The notes under the pieces: model-generated
What the model was told of the DNA's origin: nothing
The model's database searches: none
Seen by the model: only the letters and a program-made list of their open reading frames with translations
Position numbers and translations under genes: made by a program
Part shown: positions 40,832-51,803 of the stretch, piece after piece
Layout: each line of letters begins with the position of its first letter
Numbering within the stretch: position 1 is the stretch's first letter
Assembly: GCA_907163375.1 (NCBI GenBank)
Contig: CAJQUW010009243.1
Coordinates: forward strand, 260,501-324,500
From: Prostheceraeus crozeri
Taxonomy: Eukaryota; Platyhelminthes; Polycladida; Euryleptidae
Reading direction: 5' to 3'
DNA: 64,000 bases

Positions 40832-41159
40832 TCAGTCCTTTCACCATTTTCAATTTTATTATTCATGTAATGTACTGTACGGTGCGTGTAATAAATGTTA
40901 TGTCTGTATTACAATGTATTTTCTTCGCTAGTATATGGGATAATAGGTCTATTTTATTTAGTGAATTTGATAGATGTTTTCATACATGCATGTACAATGT
41001 ACATAATATGTGATTCTATAGATTACCATACAACTATATCCACAGATTACTGGTTGCCAAATATAATTTAGATACATTTTCGTGACAAAAGATACTTAAT
41101 AACCGTAAGTAATGTGAGCGATTTTATCTGCTTATCATTTTATCATTTTTCACAAGCGA

Positions 41160-41331
41160 ATTACAAGACAGAGATCACATAACTTATGAATAGATAACAC
41201 ATTTGGCGCAAATGCATTATTTTTTTGGCGCAAATGCATGATTCCTTTTGGCGCAAAAGCATTGCTACAAAATTACATAACCGAAAAAAGTGGCGCAAAT
41301 GCACTGCCAAGTGGCGCAAATGCAAAAGTCC
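41160..41331 (-). repeat. Right terminal region of the MULE with subterminal motif array
   Basis: Five copies of tggcgcaaatgca or a close variant occur within 130 bp, at roughly 41204, 41226, 41249, 41291 and 41311. They mirror those at 39036-39150. They are probably transposase-binding sites. Confidence 0.85.
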
Positions 41332-41827
41332 CGCCAGAGCAGCTCGGCGACGCTTTTCAGCTCGTCGCGGCCACTGCATGCAACTCACAAAGAAGCAATT
41401 ATCCATCTCTGTGATTCAGCCCGGGCGAAGACAGGGAAATCTTTGCGAGTTATACTTACACACACTGGCTATGGCTAATCACGGCGAGTCTGACCGGAGT
41501 TTGACTCTGACAAACGTGTTGCTAATATACAAGGTGTTTCAAAAGTAGGCTAACAGTAGAAATTGGCCTTGAAAAGCTATGTCTTAATGCTATAGATTAA
41601 TAAGCTATGTCATAATAATCTTTTTCACGATGCCACAGATAGCTAATATGCCTTGTATTCGTAAGGGGCAAAAATTCAATACTCTTTGACATCGCGTAAA
41701 TCATATTAAAATATCTCATGATCTCCAGTGTTTTCATGCCTACATATTTCACTACAACCCAATTTGAATCTATACCGATCATGAGAAGTCGAATAACTAT
41801 CCAACATCTATCAAAAAAAAATTATTA

Positions 41828-42120
41828 GGAAACCATGTAAACAAGATAGTAGTTGTTTCAGTGTTACTGCGGAGAAGGAAGAACAGCTGACATTCGAATG
41901 TCCTCCGCGCCCCTCAGCCTGGTGCACGAAGACGCTGTCGTCAACACAAGACAGGGAGGCGAAGAAGGAAGAACAGCTGACATCCAAATGTCCTTCACCT
42001 TTGTTAATTCCAGCCTCCTCTTAGACCATCGTCAGAAGCTTCTGACGATGGCCTAGAGGAGGCTGAAATTAATAAAGGTATTAACATTAAAACAACTACC
42101 ATTTTGTTTGCTTGGTTTCC
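41828..42120. mobile_element. 293-bp MITE inserted in the mariner element
   Basis: Inverted ends ggaaaccatgtaaacaa and ttgtttgcttggtttcc match over about 35 bp, with TA on both sides (41826-41827, 42121-42122). Inside are two direct copies of gaaggaagaacagctgacat (41874 and 41964) and a long hairpin at 42011-42065. The TA flanks suggest mobilisation by a Tc1/mariner-type enzyme. Confidence 0.8.
42011..42065. repeat. Near-perfect 55-bp hairpin
   Basis: cagcctcctcttagaccatc on the left pairs with gatggcctagaggaggctg on the right around gtcagaagcttctgac. It lies within the MITE. Confidence 0.85.
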
Positions 42121-42198
42121 TAACAAAAAAATGAACAAATGAATAACCAAGGCCTATTCAACATATCAAAAAATTAATCAACTTAAAGTTGCAAAAAT

Positions 42199-43263
42199 TC
42201 ACGAACGCAAATGCTCAAAATGTCCACCATGGACATCGGCACATTCTTGTAGTCTTTCGGCCACACTGTGGCACACAGTTCTGCATAAGTTCCTGTCATC
42301 ACTGATCTCTTGACAGGCATCTGTGATGTAGGAGCGGAGTTGAGAAAGTGTGTGAGGTTTTCGTCCGTACACTTTCTCCTTTACAACGCCCCAAAAGAAA
42401 AAGTCCATCGGAGTTAGATCGGGAGAGCGAGGAGGCCAAAGGATGCTACCACATCTCCCGATCCACTTTCCTGGAAAAGTGTCATTCAGATAGCTTCTGA
42501 CACTCACTGCAAAATGCGCTGGTGCACCATCCTGCTGAAAGTACAGCTCATTGAAGTTGTTCAATGACTGCATCTCAGGAATCGCAAAGGATTGGAGCAT
42601 TTGAAGGTACACCTCAGCCGTCACAGTTCTTTCAAAAAATACTGGCCCAATCACACTGTTGCTTGACATACCGGCCCAGACGGTTAAGCCAGGCTGGTTC
42701 AGCTCATTTGTTGATACCATGTGCGGATTTTCAGGGAACCAGTAGACACAGTTATGTCTATTTACGTGACCTGATAGTTTGAAACTGGCTTCGTCAGACC
42801 AAACTATCTTGTCAAGCAAATCTGGGTTCTCCCGAATTTCCGACAACATGAGCACAGCAAACTGCAAGCGTCGTTCAGCATCATCCGGTAGAAGGTGCTG
42901 CAACAGTCTGGGTCGGTATGGTTTCAACTCAACTTTCCTCATCAGTCTCCAAGTAGAGCTTAGAGAAATGTCCAACTCCAATGAGGCTCTTCTTGTTGAC
43001 TTCTTCGGACTTTGAACAAATGTTTGGGCCACTAGCTCCTCGTTTGATGTTATTGAAACTGATCGAGGGCGTCCTGACTTCGGTGCATTCTCTACCGAAC
43101 CGGTCTTTTCAAATTTATCTCGAATGCGATAAATAGCAAATCTTGATGGAGGATTGCTGTGAAAGGCATCTCTCCATTCCATTCGCACCTTTTCAGCATT
43201 CTTGTTTTTCCAAAAGGATTTCAAAATCCATTTTCTCTGATCATCTTTTAGATGACCTGACAT
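42199..43263 (-). CDS. Tc1/mariner transposase, DD41D spacing
   Basis: 354 codons, open. The N-terminal half has two helix-turn-helix-like regions (KDDQRKWILKSFWKN and RFAIYRIRDKFEKTGSVENA, then SGRPRSVS, the GRPR-type linker). The catalytic acids are D157 in IVWSDEASF, D245 in YFQQDGAPAH and D287 in PRSPDLTPMDFFFWG, giving 41 residues between the second and third, as in the DD41D (rosa/visitor-like) branch of the superfamily. It excises and inserts the element at TA sites. The start lies about 340 bp from the right inverted end. A decayed relative lies at 63100-63590. Confidence 0.93.
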   Translation of the reverse strand: MSGHLKDDQRKWILKSFWKNKNAEKVRMEWRDAFHSNPPSRFAIYRIRDKFEKTGSVENAPKSGRPRSVSITSNEELVAQTFVQSPKKSTRRASLELDISLSSTWRLMRKVELKPYRPRLLQHLLPDDAERRLQFAVLMLSEIRENPDLLDKIVWSDEASFKLSGHVNRHNCVYWFPENPHMVSTNELNQPGLTVWAGMSSNSVIGPVFFERTVTAEVYLQMLQSFAIPEMQSLNNFNELYFQQDGAPAHFAVSVRSYLNDTFPGKWIGRCGSILWPPRSPDLTPMDFFFWGVVKEKVYGRKPHTLSQLRSYITDACQEISDDRNLCRTVCHSVAERLQECADVHGGHFEHLRS

Positions 43264-43704
43264 GACAGAAGCAGCAAATTCAAAAAAGCTTCAAGCTTGT
43301 TTAATTCACTTCAAGTCAAACTAACAGTGTTTGATTCAAATCAAATTAATTGAACATATCCATGTACGTAATGTCAGATTGGTGCTATATCTTGTCCATG
43401 ATAGATTTCAAAATTCCTTTGCCAATGGAATGCTACTGCATAGACTTCTAAATGATAGTAGCAATTACTTCGAAGTCTATGGCTCATGTTGGACTGATCA
43501 TGGATATCCATCGACTGATTCAGGTGTAAATCGCCAATAGAACGGTCAACATAGATTTCCTAGGGCAAAATCAACTGTTAGCCTACTTTTGAAACACCTT
43601 GTATATGTTTAGTTAACACGTGCATACCTTCAGTTCTTCATTCTTTCATCATTATTTGAGAAGATCAAAGTGAATTCTAGATTAGAGCCGGCCACTTTCC
43701 TATA

Positions 43705-44070
43705 AGGTCTGTTTTCTAAATCGTTGCACACCACGAAAATCTCTTTTATCTTTTGCTTATTCTCATAAAATTTAATCGTGAGCTCAGAATTGATTACTAA
43801 ATTCATTCACTTGAGCAGTCGTGACAGTAGGCTTAGGAAACAGTGTGGTCTGGCTAATTAAATGTAATTAATTAGTGATTGGAAGTTTGTTGCTTCATAG
43901 CTGCTGATCCTTACAAGTCGGCAATCGTCTGTCTTCCTGTCTTCCTTATCGGACGCCAGCGTCAGCAGCTACGGCGTGAAGAATTGCTATTGCTTGTGAA
44001 CAGGTGCAGAGCCCGTGATTTTAGCCCCGGCAACGTTATGAAGCACGATACGCCACTGGCAGCAACTAAG
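43705..44070 (+). repeat. Repeat family Y copy 2
   Basis: Aligns with 11095-11222 and 12405-12650 without the LINE insertion. It is followed directly by a copy of repeat X. Confidence 0.55.
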
Positions 44071-44089
44071 CAATAATTAAATCCCCTTT

Positions 44090-45230
44090 GTGTGTACCAT
44101 ATCGGTGTGTACACAGACATAGAACACTAAGCATTGTGAGCTCAGCAATATGAGATAGACAAATTTTTTGCAGTCTTGAAGAAATTGTCACGGAATATGA
44201 TTGAAATGCAGAAGGAATGACAGATTCTCAGTGTCATGACAGCCTTGGAGATAATGTTTGTTAGTTTAGTAATTCGATGGGATCTTTACTTTCATGCTCA
44301 ACCTCATGAGTATTTTCTTAAGCGTGATCATATCATAAGCAAACTGCCACTGGCAGAGCAAAATCACACAATCAAAGACAATCATGATTTCAATTAACTT
44401 CGAGATTAAGCCTTATGTAAATGGGTCCACACTATTCAGATTCAAGAAAAGAAACATGAATTTAGTGAATCATAAAATCATGCCGGTGAAAATTGAATTG
44501 AAAGCTTGAAATTTCAGCCAAGAAAGAACGAATAATATCGCGACTTTTTCATGACGACTTCCATTACAATACGGATCATGAAATTTCCCTGATAATCAGC
44601 TTAATTTCCGCTTAGTTAGGATGCTCATTAGTAAGTATTCATTCCTTTTGATATCCAATTTGTTTCATGCTACTTAGGGACGTCATCACGGTAGGCTAAA
44701 TTGGCAAAATTTTGACTTTTTTCAAAACTGCTCAAATAATATTTTGGACCACGGGAGCGTAATCTCAGCAAAAAACTGAATCTTTTGATATTAAAATTTT
44801 TACTGTATATACAGATACTTTATTGAGTCGACACTCTACCTACATATCCCTGCTCCAAAGTCCAAACTAAAACATTATTTTTGCTCCAGATCTTTCTCAT
44901 TGCATGAAATTATACCCCTATTGTAAACCAAGGTTCACGTTATCCCAAACGGTGTCTGTGTGATAATTAATAATGCTAGCAAATTAGCACAAGCCACTAT
45001 TGGCAAAGGAATGCTCAAAAATCCATGGACGGGACTCGTGCTGCGATGCGATCGTTTCTATATCGATATAGTGATGAAATCAAGAGTTTTAGACCAATTC
45101 TATTGGTGTGTATAGGTGCCTCGACGGCTGTGGTGGTAAGCGCACAAATTATGTGGCATATCACAAAAATTCAAAATTTTCCAATTTTTATCTATAATTC
45201 TCCAATATTTTCATAATTCTCCACGGAAAT
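44090..45230 (+). repeat. Left arm of a large inverted duplication (repeat X plus Z)
   Basis: This is the inverted counterpart of about 48720-50110. The X part (44090-44850) aligns with 8690-9540. The Z part (44860-45230) includes aaaccaaggttcacgttatc, aatccatggacgggactcg and gatgcgatcgtttctatatc, all of which reappear inverted around 48940-49080. About 200 bp at the X/Z junction is missing relative to the other arm. No genes. Confidence 0.75.
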
Positions 45231-45659
45231 TTATTCCAGAAAATTTTCATCCTACTGGTAAGGTAAAATAACATAATCAGAAGACAAAATTATTTTCCCT
45301 AAGGAGTCACCTGCAAATGTTGATGTCTGTGTGCTGTAGTGGGTTATTTAGCATGCTCTTTCCATTTATATTGATCATATTGGACCTGAAAATCCCACTT
45401 GTGTGATTTTTTGGGGTTCGGTGCATTACTCTATGTAGTCGCAAACTTGGTTTAGTCACAACACAGCGATGATAAAAACTGTAAAAATTCAAATGCATGG
45501 TCAGTTTTGTGGAAACAGGACTATATTGACATTGTAATCATACTTTCATTGGTTCGTTGCTTCTTTTTTATACTGATGTTGTCGAAATACAAAAATGAAA
45601 ATAGGAAAGCCATAACTGATGGCAATTGTGAAAAAAATGTGCAGACTCAATGTAAACAT

Positions 45660-46439
45660 TTCAAAAGTAAGGGAATGCCAAGTTAGTTACTACATAATTT
45701 TATGAGAAAGTAAAATAATGGCAATTAATTTTTTGTCTTCACGAAGCTATCTTCATGAAGCATAAATATTATAGTCCGACAGTAAGAATGAATTCTGCAG
45801 GGGGCGAGACCGAAAATGAGGGAATGAGGCCCATGGGTACGACGAATGCACGTCTACCGAGTTCTAGTTTCTCTTGTTAAACAGGACCAAAGAAAAACAA
45901 ATGTTTTCCAATGGGACGCAAATTGAAGTTTTTTGGACAAAATGAAATTTTCTATGTTTTTTCTGATCAACTGAAAAGTACGAGTATTATGTCTAGAGCT
46001 ATAATTTTCGGCATGATATGTCTTCTGATCATTTCCTATCATGCCCATGTCAAAAATTATGGCTCTATGGTTTCAGTTGTTAAGAGAAAACAGAGAAAAA
46101 TCGCATTTTAACCAAAAACTTTGATCTGCATAAAGATTGAATTAACATTTGTTTTTCTTTGATCCTGTCTGACAAGAGGAACTAGCTAGAGCTCGGCAGA
46201 CGCGTTGATTCGTGGTAGATATCGGGTGTAGCCTGCATCATTCTGTGAAAACCTGATTTTCGGCCTCGTTCCCGGCAGAAGCTTCTGGTTGCCGGACTGT
46301 TAGTCTAACTTATAAATAATTAAACATGACCTAACATTTATGTTCTCTGAAGATAGCTTCGTGAGGAAAACAGAAATTAATTTGCATTTATTTGTTACTA
46401 AACAAATGTAAGCTAATTTGGCATTCCCTTACTTTTGAA
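45660..46439. mobile_element. Outer foldback element
   Basis: The ends ttcaaaagtaagggaatgcc and ggcattcccttacttttgaa are exact inverted copies. Further in, cacgaagctatcttcatgaa and its inverted partner also match. The centre is occupied by a second foldback (45774-46297). Confidence 0.75.
45774..46297. mobile_element. Inner foldback, same family as 55494-56460
   Basis: The arms begin gtccgacagtaagaa and end gttgccggac. They share cgagaccgaaaatgag, accaaagaaaaacaaatg and other blocks with the element at 55494-56460. A TA precedes the left tip, so a TA target is possible. Confidence 0.7.
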
Positions 46440-46810
46440 TTTTTATCTGATGTAATTTATGCATGTGTAATTTAATGATGTGATTTATTCAGCCGTTATT
46501 GACCAACTTGGAATAATTTCAACTACAGAACGCAGTCATCTTCAGGGTATAAAATGATGACTGAACAGGGAATGCCTTGATGGAATTTTAGGAATTTATA
46601 GATATGCGAGTGAAGAATATACGTAAAGGTATATTTCTAAATGCTTAAAATTTCATTGATGCATTCTCATTTTTTATACCATGAAAATGGCTGCGCTCAG
46701 TATAATTGAAATTAATTGGTTCATGATCCCATAAATTAGCATCATATCGGCAATCCTATTTTCATTTTCATTTAGAATGTCCAACCAAAAAGGCATCATC
46801 TCTACGTGAT

Positions 46811-47070
46811 TGTTTATAATTGTCTTAAAAGATTTCCAAATTAGACTTGACCCACCCTCTTAATTATGTTTACAAGTGGACAAGCATCTGCTATATTTCT
46901 TTTTCATAATTGTTAGCTGTTTGTAATTGTCTTTAAAGATTTCCAAAGTTGTATGGTCCACACTCGCAATCATGTTTCTTATATGGATATATATTAGTCA
47001 TACTTGTACTTCCTTTTTTATACTGATCGTCAGCTGCATATTTGCTTTTGAAAATTTCCAGACTGAACAC
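46811..47070. repeat. Degenerate tandem repeat, about 108-bp period, 2-3 copies
   Basis: tgtttataattgtcttaaaa at 46811 recurs as tgtttgtaattgtctttaaa near 46919, each followed by gatttccaaa. A weaker third copy lies near 47030. A minus-strand frame through it repeats CGPYNFGNL-like peptides, so a decayed repeat-containing gene is possible. Confidence 0.5.
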
Positions 47071-47700
47071 TTTATCTCGTTCGTAATCATCCAAAATTTC
47101 GTTATTTGTTTTATGACACATTTTCCATCGGAGCTTGTCTAGTGCTCATGTAACACATATGGTGATTCTTGTCGTTTTAATATTTTTTGCCGGGAAATGA
47201 ATGTAACAATAGCTCGAGTAATTAATGTACTGTTATTGATTTTAAGCAGCATAATTTCATGAAGCGAATAAAAGCTACTGTCATTTTCCTATTTTTTTTG
47301 TTAAATGTATGTTCCTATTTATTGTTAAATTACAACTTCTTTTTATGCGTCAATAACATTCAATATTTTTTTGCATCAAGCAAAAAAGATGTCATCAATG
47401 GAGACCGGACACTACCAAGCCAGCACAACCGATGGCAGAGAAACATACCACTGTTCTGTAGGCCGACATTTACTTTTGAGGTGGGTCGCTAAAGTAATTT
47501 CTGGGGCGATTATTTATCACTGCCTCCGAATGCTTTGGTTTTAGTAGCATGAGTTTTTCTGCTGTTAATCATTGAAGCATTTCGTAGCAGGATGACTTTG
47601 ATCAACAGTATTCATCAATATCAGCAGCAAATTTCTTCAATATTTTTCTACAGCGTCAAGTAGTTGTAATTTCATCAAAGGAATGTGAACATATAATTAG

Positions 47701-47850
47701 ATGTCGGGGAATTGTCGGAGGCTGTCGGGGAATGATCGGCGGCAGCTGTCGGGAATTGTCGGAGGCTGTCGGTAGCGTCTCGGTGAAGCTGTCGGGGAAT
47801 TGTCGGCTCATCGATGCGTCGGCAAACAGTCGGGGAATTAGGGCCCTTGT
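47701..47850. repeat. G-rich minisatellite
   Basis: Variants of gtcggggaattgtcggaggc are repeated about six times with irregular spacing (15-25 bp units). The repeat is locally G/C-rich against AT-rich flanks. Confidence 0.8.
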
Positions 47851-48154
47851 CGTCATTAAACCGAGTCGGCTTCCCGACAATGGCCCGATAGCTCACGACA
47901 GTTTTTTTCACCGGGACCTTCATATGAAAACAAGTGTGCACTCAGTATGATCTGTTCCTTTTTTAATTCATGAAGGCTTAAACTAAAAAAGTATTTATCT
48001 TCCATAAATGTCGCATTAAATGCTATTATATTATTCAAATCTTTGTCATTGTCGTAAATTATTGAATGTCAAGAGATGTTATGAAAATTGATACAAGTAG
48101 ATTCTCTATATTCTTATCATTATCAAAGAATGATAGCCTGCACTTAATTCTTAG

Positions 48155-48655
48155 ATAGATTAGACATATGTGGGTGATGGTGAGGAGGTGAGGGTGAAAA
48201 TAGAGCCTCGGCTGTAGAGGCGGATTACTAAAGAAAATAAGAGAGAAAGTCAAAAGTAAAAGATGGCATACAGAGCGCGAATTCGCGAATTGTCGCCGGC
48301 GAACTTCGCCAGCGAATATGCCAAAAATTATTACTGAACTATTGCATGATAATATGTAGCTGATTATCTGCCAGCTTTTCGCCAGATTCGTTCCCACAGG
48401 GTTCTTAGATGGATCATTGCCATGTGTGGGCAATGGTATGGGGGTGAGGGAGAAGATGGAGCTTCGGCAGTGCAGACGGATTACTAGAGAAAATAAGAGA
48501 GCAAAGTCAAAAATATAAGGTGGCATATAGAGCGCAAATTCGCAAATTGTCGCCGGCGAAATTCGCCAGCGAATATGCCGCAAACATGACTGAACTGTAG
48601 CATGATATTCTATAGCTGACATCCGCCAGCCTTTCGCAAGATTCGTTTCCACAGG
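48155..48655. repeat. Two-copy tandem duplication, about 246-bp unit
   Basis: Copy 1 begins near 48157 (ttcttagatag) and copy 2 near 48402 (ttcttagatgg). Both contain ggcggattacta or gacggattacta, aataagagag, and a palindromic core gaattgtcgccggcgaa...ttcgccagcgaatatgcc. Confidence 0.85.
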
Positions 48656-48719
48656 GATAGTAATGAAAATTTTCCGGAAAAGTTTGGAAAAAATTGAAAG
48701 TTTTGATTTCTTGTGATAG

Positions 48720-50110
48720 GCCCCATATATAATTTGTGTGTTTACTACCACAGCCGAGGCAGCTAAACACCAATAAAATTGGTCTAAAACTATGATTGAT
48801 TTCACAATATTTTCGATATCGATCATGAAAAATGGAAAATTTTGAATTTTTGTAATATGATTTTTGCGCTTACTACCACAGGCGTCGAGACACACACCAA
48901 TATAATTGGTCTAAAACTCTGATTTCTTCACTATATCGATATAGAAACGATCGCATCGCAGCACGAGTCCCGTCCATGGATTTTTGAGCATTCCTTTGCC
49001 AATAGTGGCTTGTGCTAATTTGCTAGCTTTTTAATTATCACACAGACACCGTTTGGGATAACGTGAACCTTGGTTTACAATAAGGGCATATTTTTATGCA
49101 ATGAGAAAGATCTGGATGAAAGTTGTGCACTTTATTTTGGACCTTGTTTATAGCTTGAAAGCTAGCTTTATCATGCAGCATTGATTTATAGTGATGCAAA
49201 TTTTCCGTGTTGATGAACATGTGTGAAGTGTAGGCCTACATAGGCGTACATGAACGACCATATTAGAAGATACAAGGACTGTAAACCCGTGAGATATTTG
49301 GAAACTAAAGATATTTGTGATGAGTAGAATCATAGAGTAGGGATATGTAGGGAGAGTGTCGACTGAAGAAAGTATCTGTATACAGTGAAAATTTTTATAT
49401 CAAAAGTTCAGTTTTTTGCGGACATTTCGTTCCCGTGGTCCAAAATAATGCTTCCAAAATTTGCTTATTTATATACTATGGAGATGACTCTCCTATATAA
49501 GTAGCATGAAACAAGTTGGATATCAAAAGGAATAAATATTTGATAATAAGCATCCTAACTAAGCGGAGATTAAGCTGATTATCAAGGGAATTTCATGATC
49601 TGTATTATAATGAAAGTCTTCATGAAAAAGTCGCGATATTATTCGTGCTTTCTTTGGCTGAAATTTCAAGTTTTAAATCAATTTTCACCGGTATGATTTT
49701 ATGATTCACAAATTCATGCTTTATTACTTGAATCTGAATAATGATGTGGACCCATTTACATCTTTCAAAGTTGGTTGAAATCATTGTCCTTGATTACGTG
49801 ATTTGGCTCTGCCAGTGGCAGGTTGCCTGTGATATGATCACGCTTAAGAAAATACTCTTAATTAGGTTGAGCATGAAAGTAATAGCTACCTATCAAATTG
49901 TTACAAACATTACCTCTCCAAGGCTGTCATGACACGGACGATCTGCAAAATAATATCATTTCCTTGTGCATTCCGTTGTAATTTCTGAAATAAAAAATTC
50001 AAAAATTTGCATATCTCACATTTGGTAACAATTCCAACTGTATCTCCCTTGAGTTCATTTAATAAAATCGAGTGTATACACGTACACATTGGGGATTTAA
50101 TATATGCGGA
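48720..50110 (-). repeat. Right arm of the large inverted duplication (Z plus X)
   Basis: An inverted match to 44090-45230. Within Z a segment with actaccacag, caccaata and aattggtctaaaact occurs twice (about 48745-48800 and 48870-48930), a local tandem duplication. About 200 bp at 49130-49325 is extra compared with the left arm. Confidence 0.75.
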
Positions 50111-50155
50111 GTTACCACTCTACCTAATATATCTACTCTATGAGTAAAATATCTA
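49327..50155 (-). mobile_element. Repeat X copy 3 with inverted tips
   Basis: The left tip atcatagagtagggatatgt and the right tip atatatctactctatgagt are inverted relative to each other. Together with agggagagtg/cactctacc they give about 28 bp of imperfect terminal inverted repeat around an 830-bp element without coding capacity. This suggests that X is a non-autonomous DNA transposon. Confidence 0.6.
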
Positions 50156-51795
50156 TGATAGTTTCTAACTTCTGCTGTATTGTCCAATATCTTCGTTGAG
50201 GAAAAACTACTCATCTTCCATTTCTATTTCAGATGTAGTTCCAAATCGATTTCAGATCTACCAAAATGAATTTCAGACCTTTCCAGATGAATTGGAAATT
50301 CTCCAGTTGAATTTAAGATATTTTCAAAGTTGAGTTTCTGACAGATATATGAAATTCAATTAGTCGGAAATCCATTAAATGGCTGAAATTCACATGGAAA
50401 GATCTATGGAAAATGTGCAGTTGGTTCCAAGTTAACATGCAGGGACAGAGAAGTTTTCAGTCTCTGAATCTTACAGTCTTTTCAAAAGACTATGATAAGT
50501 GTCCAAAACAATGATTTAACAAGGCGAAAACGTCAATCACCGAAAAAGAATTTCAAAATTTTCCATTTGCATCACTACACAGGGAGGCCTACTATTTCAG
50601 GATAACTCATTTTACGTATAAGCATGGGTTGGTAGCATTAGTAAATCAATTGGAGATGTGCGATGAAATAGGCCTACCATGTGTACAATGCCTATGGACA
50701 GGCCAGCTAAGTTAAACAAGCAAATGAAAGTAGACCAATTTGATGTCCCCTTTTCGATTCGAATTGGAAATTTGACTTAGGCTACACTTCGGCCTATGAT
50801 TAGGCTACCTTGCACAAATACGACCCTTCTCTTGAAAAAAATAGGACTAAAGCTACTTGTTGGTTTTTACTTTCTTACTAAGCCAGAACCAAAAACGATT
50901 TCAAGTCGCTACAAAAATGAGCCAGCCTAAGTATCCGATTTGGCCTATGTTGAAATTTGCTCAGAAAGAAGCTCAGCGTATTAGACAATTGCTCACATTT
51001 CATGCGGATATATGATTAATACCATTTAGCACAGTGCGTAGGCTACTGACGATATTATAAACAAGATGATTTAGGCCTTGCAAATGGCCATGTTAATTAT
51101 AATTAAGCTTGCGATCAGCTATTGTATGTTTCCCTTTTGGATAACTCGGACTGGAAATTCCACAACACTAGTTAAATTGGATGTGCTATAACCTATGTTC
51201 CGAATGTAGGCAATACATTTTGGACCAACTTTACCGAGGAAGAAATAAATTTGATTCAGATAAAAAAATAACCAATCTTACCAAAGCATCTTCTCACAAT
51301 GCTGTAACGCAGACTTATCGCGATGATTTCCTACTGAATCCGTAGCACTTTAACATGCTGGCATGATCCACATAGCAATCGTTTTCAGGCGATTTGAAAA
51401 TTTTCTAAGAATAAAGCGTATAGGGTTTCAGTCTTTTAATGCCGCGTTTTGTGTATTTGCAAACAATCAGATTTCTTCAGATACGAATACCACTACGACG
51501 ATTGCGTAGATTTAGCGAAGGCTACGGTCCAAAGATTGGTTTGTCACGGCCACGGATTCTCAAGTAAAAACATTCTATTATTCTGAGTTTGTTACAAATT
51601 TATTACAATAAGTCACATTATGCAAAAAATACAATTTGTAAATCAGAAAGTTATCAAAAAAGGTTGACTTGTTATCAATAGAAAGAACACAAAAGGGAGC
51701 ATTGCATTTGTAGATGAGGTAGACATCATAGGGATACTGTACAACATTTGCTCTGTATATGTGCAGCTTTTTTGCAGGCAGGCTAAGTTCAATAA
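50156..51795. other. Intergenic, nothing recognised
   Basis: AT-rich. A minus-strand open stretch at 51578-51802 has no recognisable motif. No arrays or inverted repeats seen. Confidence 0.35.
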
Positions 51796-51803
51796 GTAAC
51801 AAT

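Larger units (their letters stand above)
39027..41331 (+). mobile_element. Mutator-like element (MULE), 2305 bp, apparently complete
   Basis: A 9-bp target duplication cgccagagc lies directly outside both ends (39018-39026 and 41332-41340), the hallmark length for Mutator-like elements. The tips are ggac.../...gtcc. About 150-bp terminal regions are inverted relative to each other and filled with repeated copies of the motif tggcgcaaatgcat (four on the left in inverted form, five on the right), with a shared ttttcggttatgtaat. Inside is one open transposase gene. All essential parts are visible, so this copy could be recent. Confidence 0.93.
41530..43601 (-). mobile_element. Tc1/mariner element, about 2.07 kb, apparently complete
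   Basis: Perfect inverted ends caaggtgtttcaaaagtagg / cctacttttgaaacaccttg continue to about 29 bp (gctaacagt). TA dinucleotides flank both sides. The surrounding tata makes the exact boundary ambiguous by two bases. One open transposase gene lies on the minus strand. A 293-bp MITE has inserted downstream of the gene. Confidence 0.93.

Noticed and set aside
46480-46560. Penelope-like 3' end near ctgaagatgactgcgttctg
   Set aside because: Only a short resemblance to the 3' flank of GIY-YIG retroelements, with no coding remnant.
47656-47941. Overlapping small frames on both strands in the minisatellite
   Set aside because: They arise from the repeat having few stops. No conserved domain.
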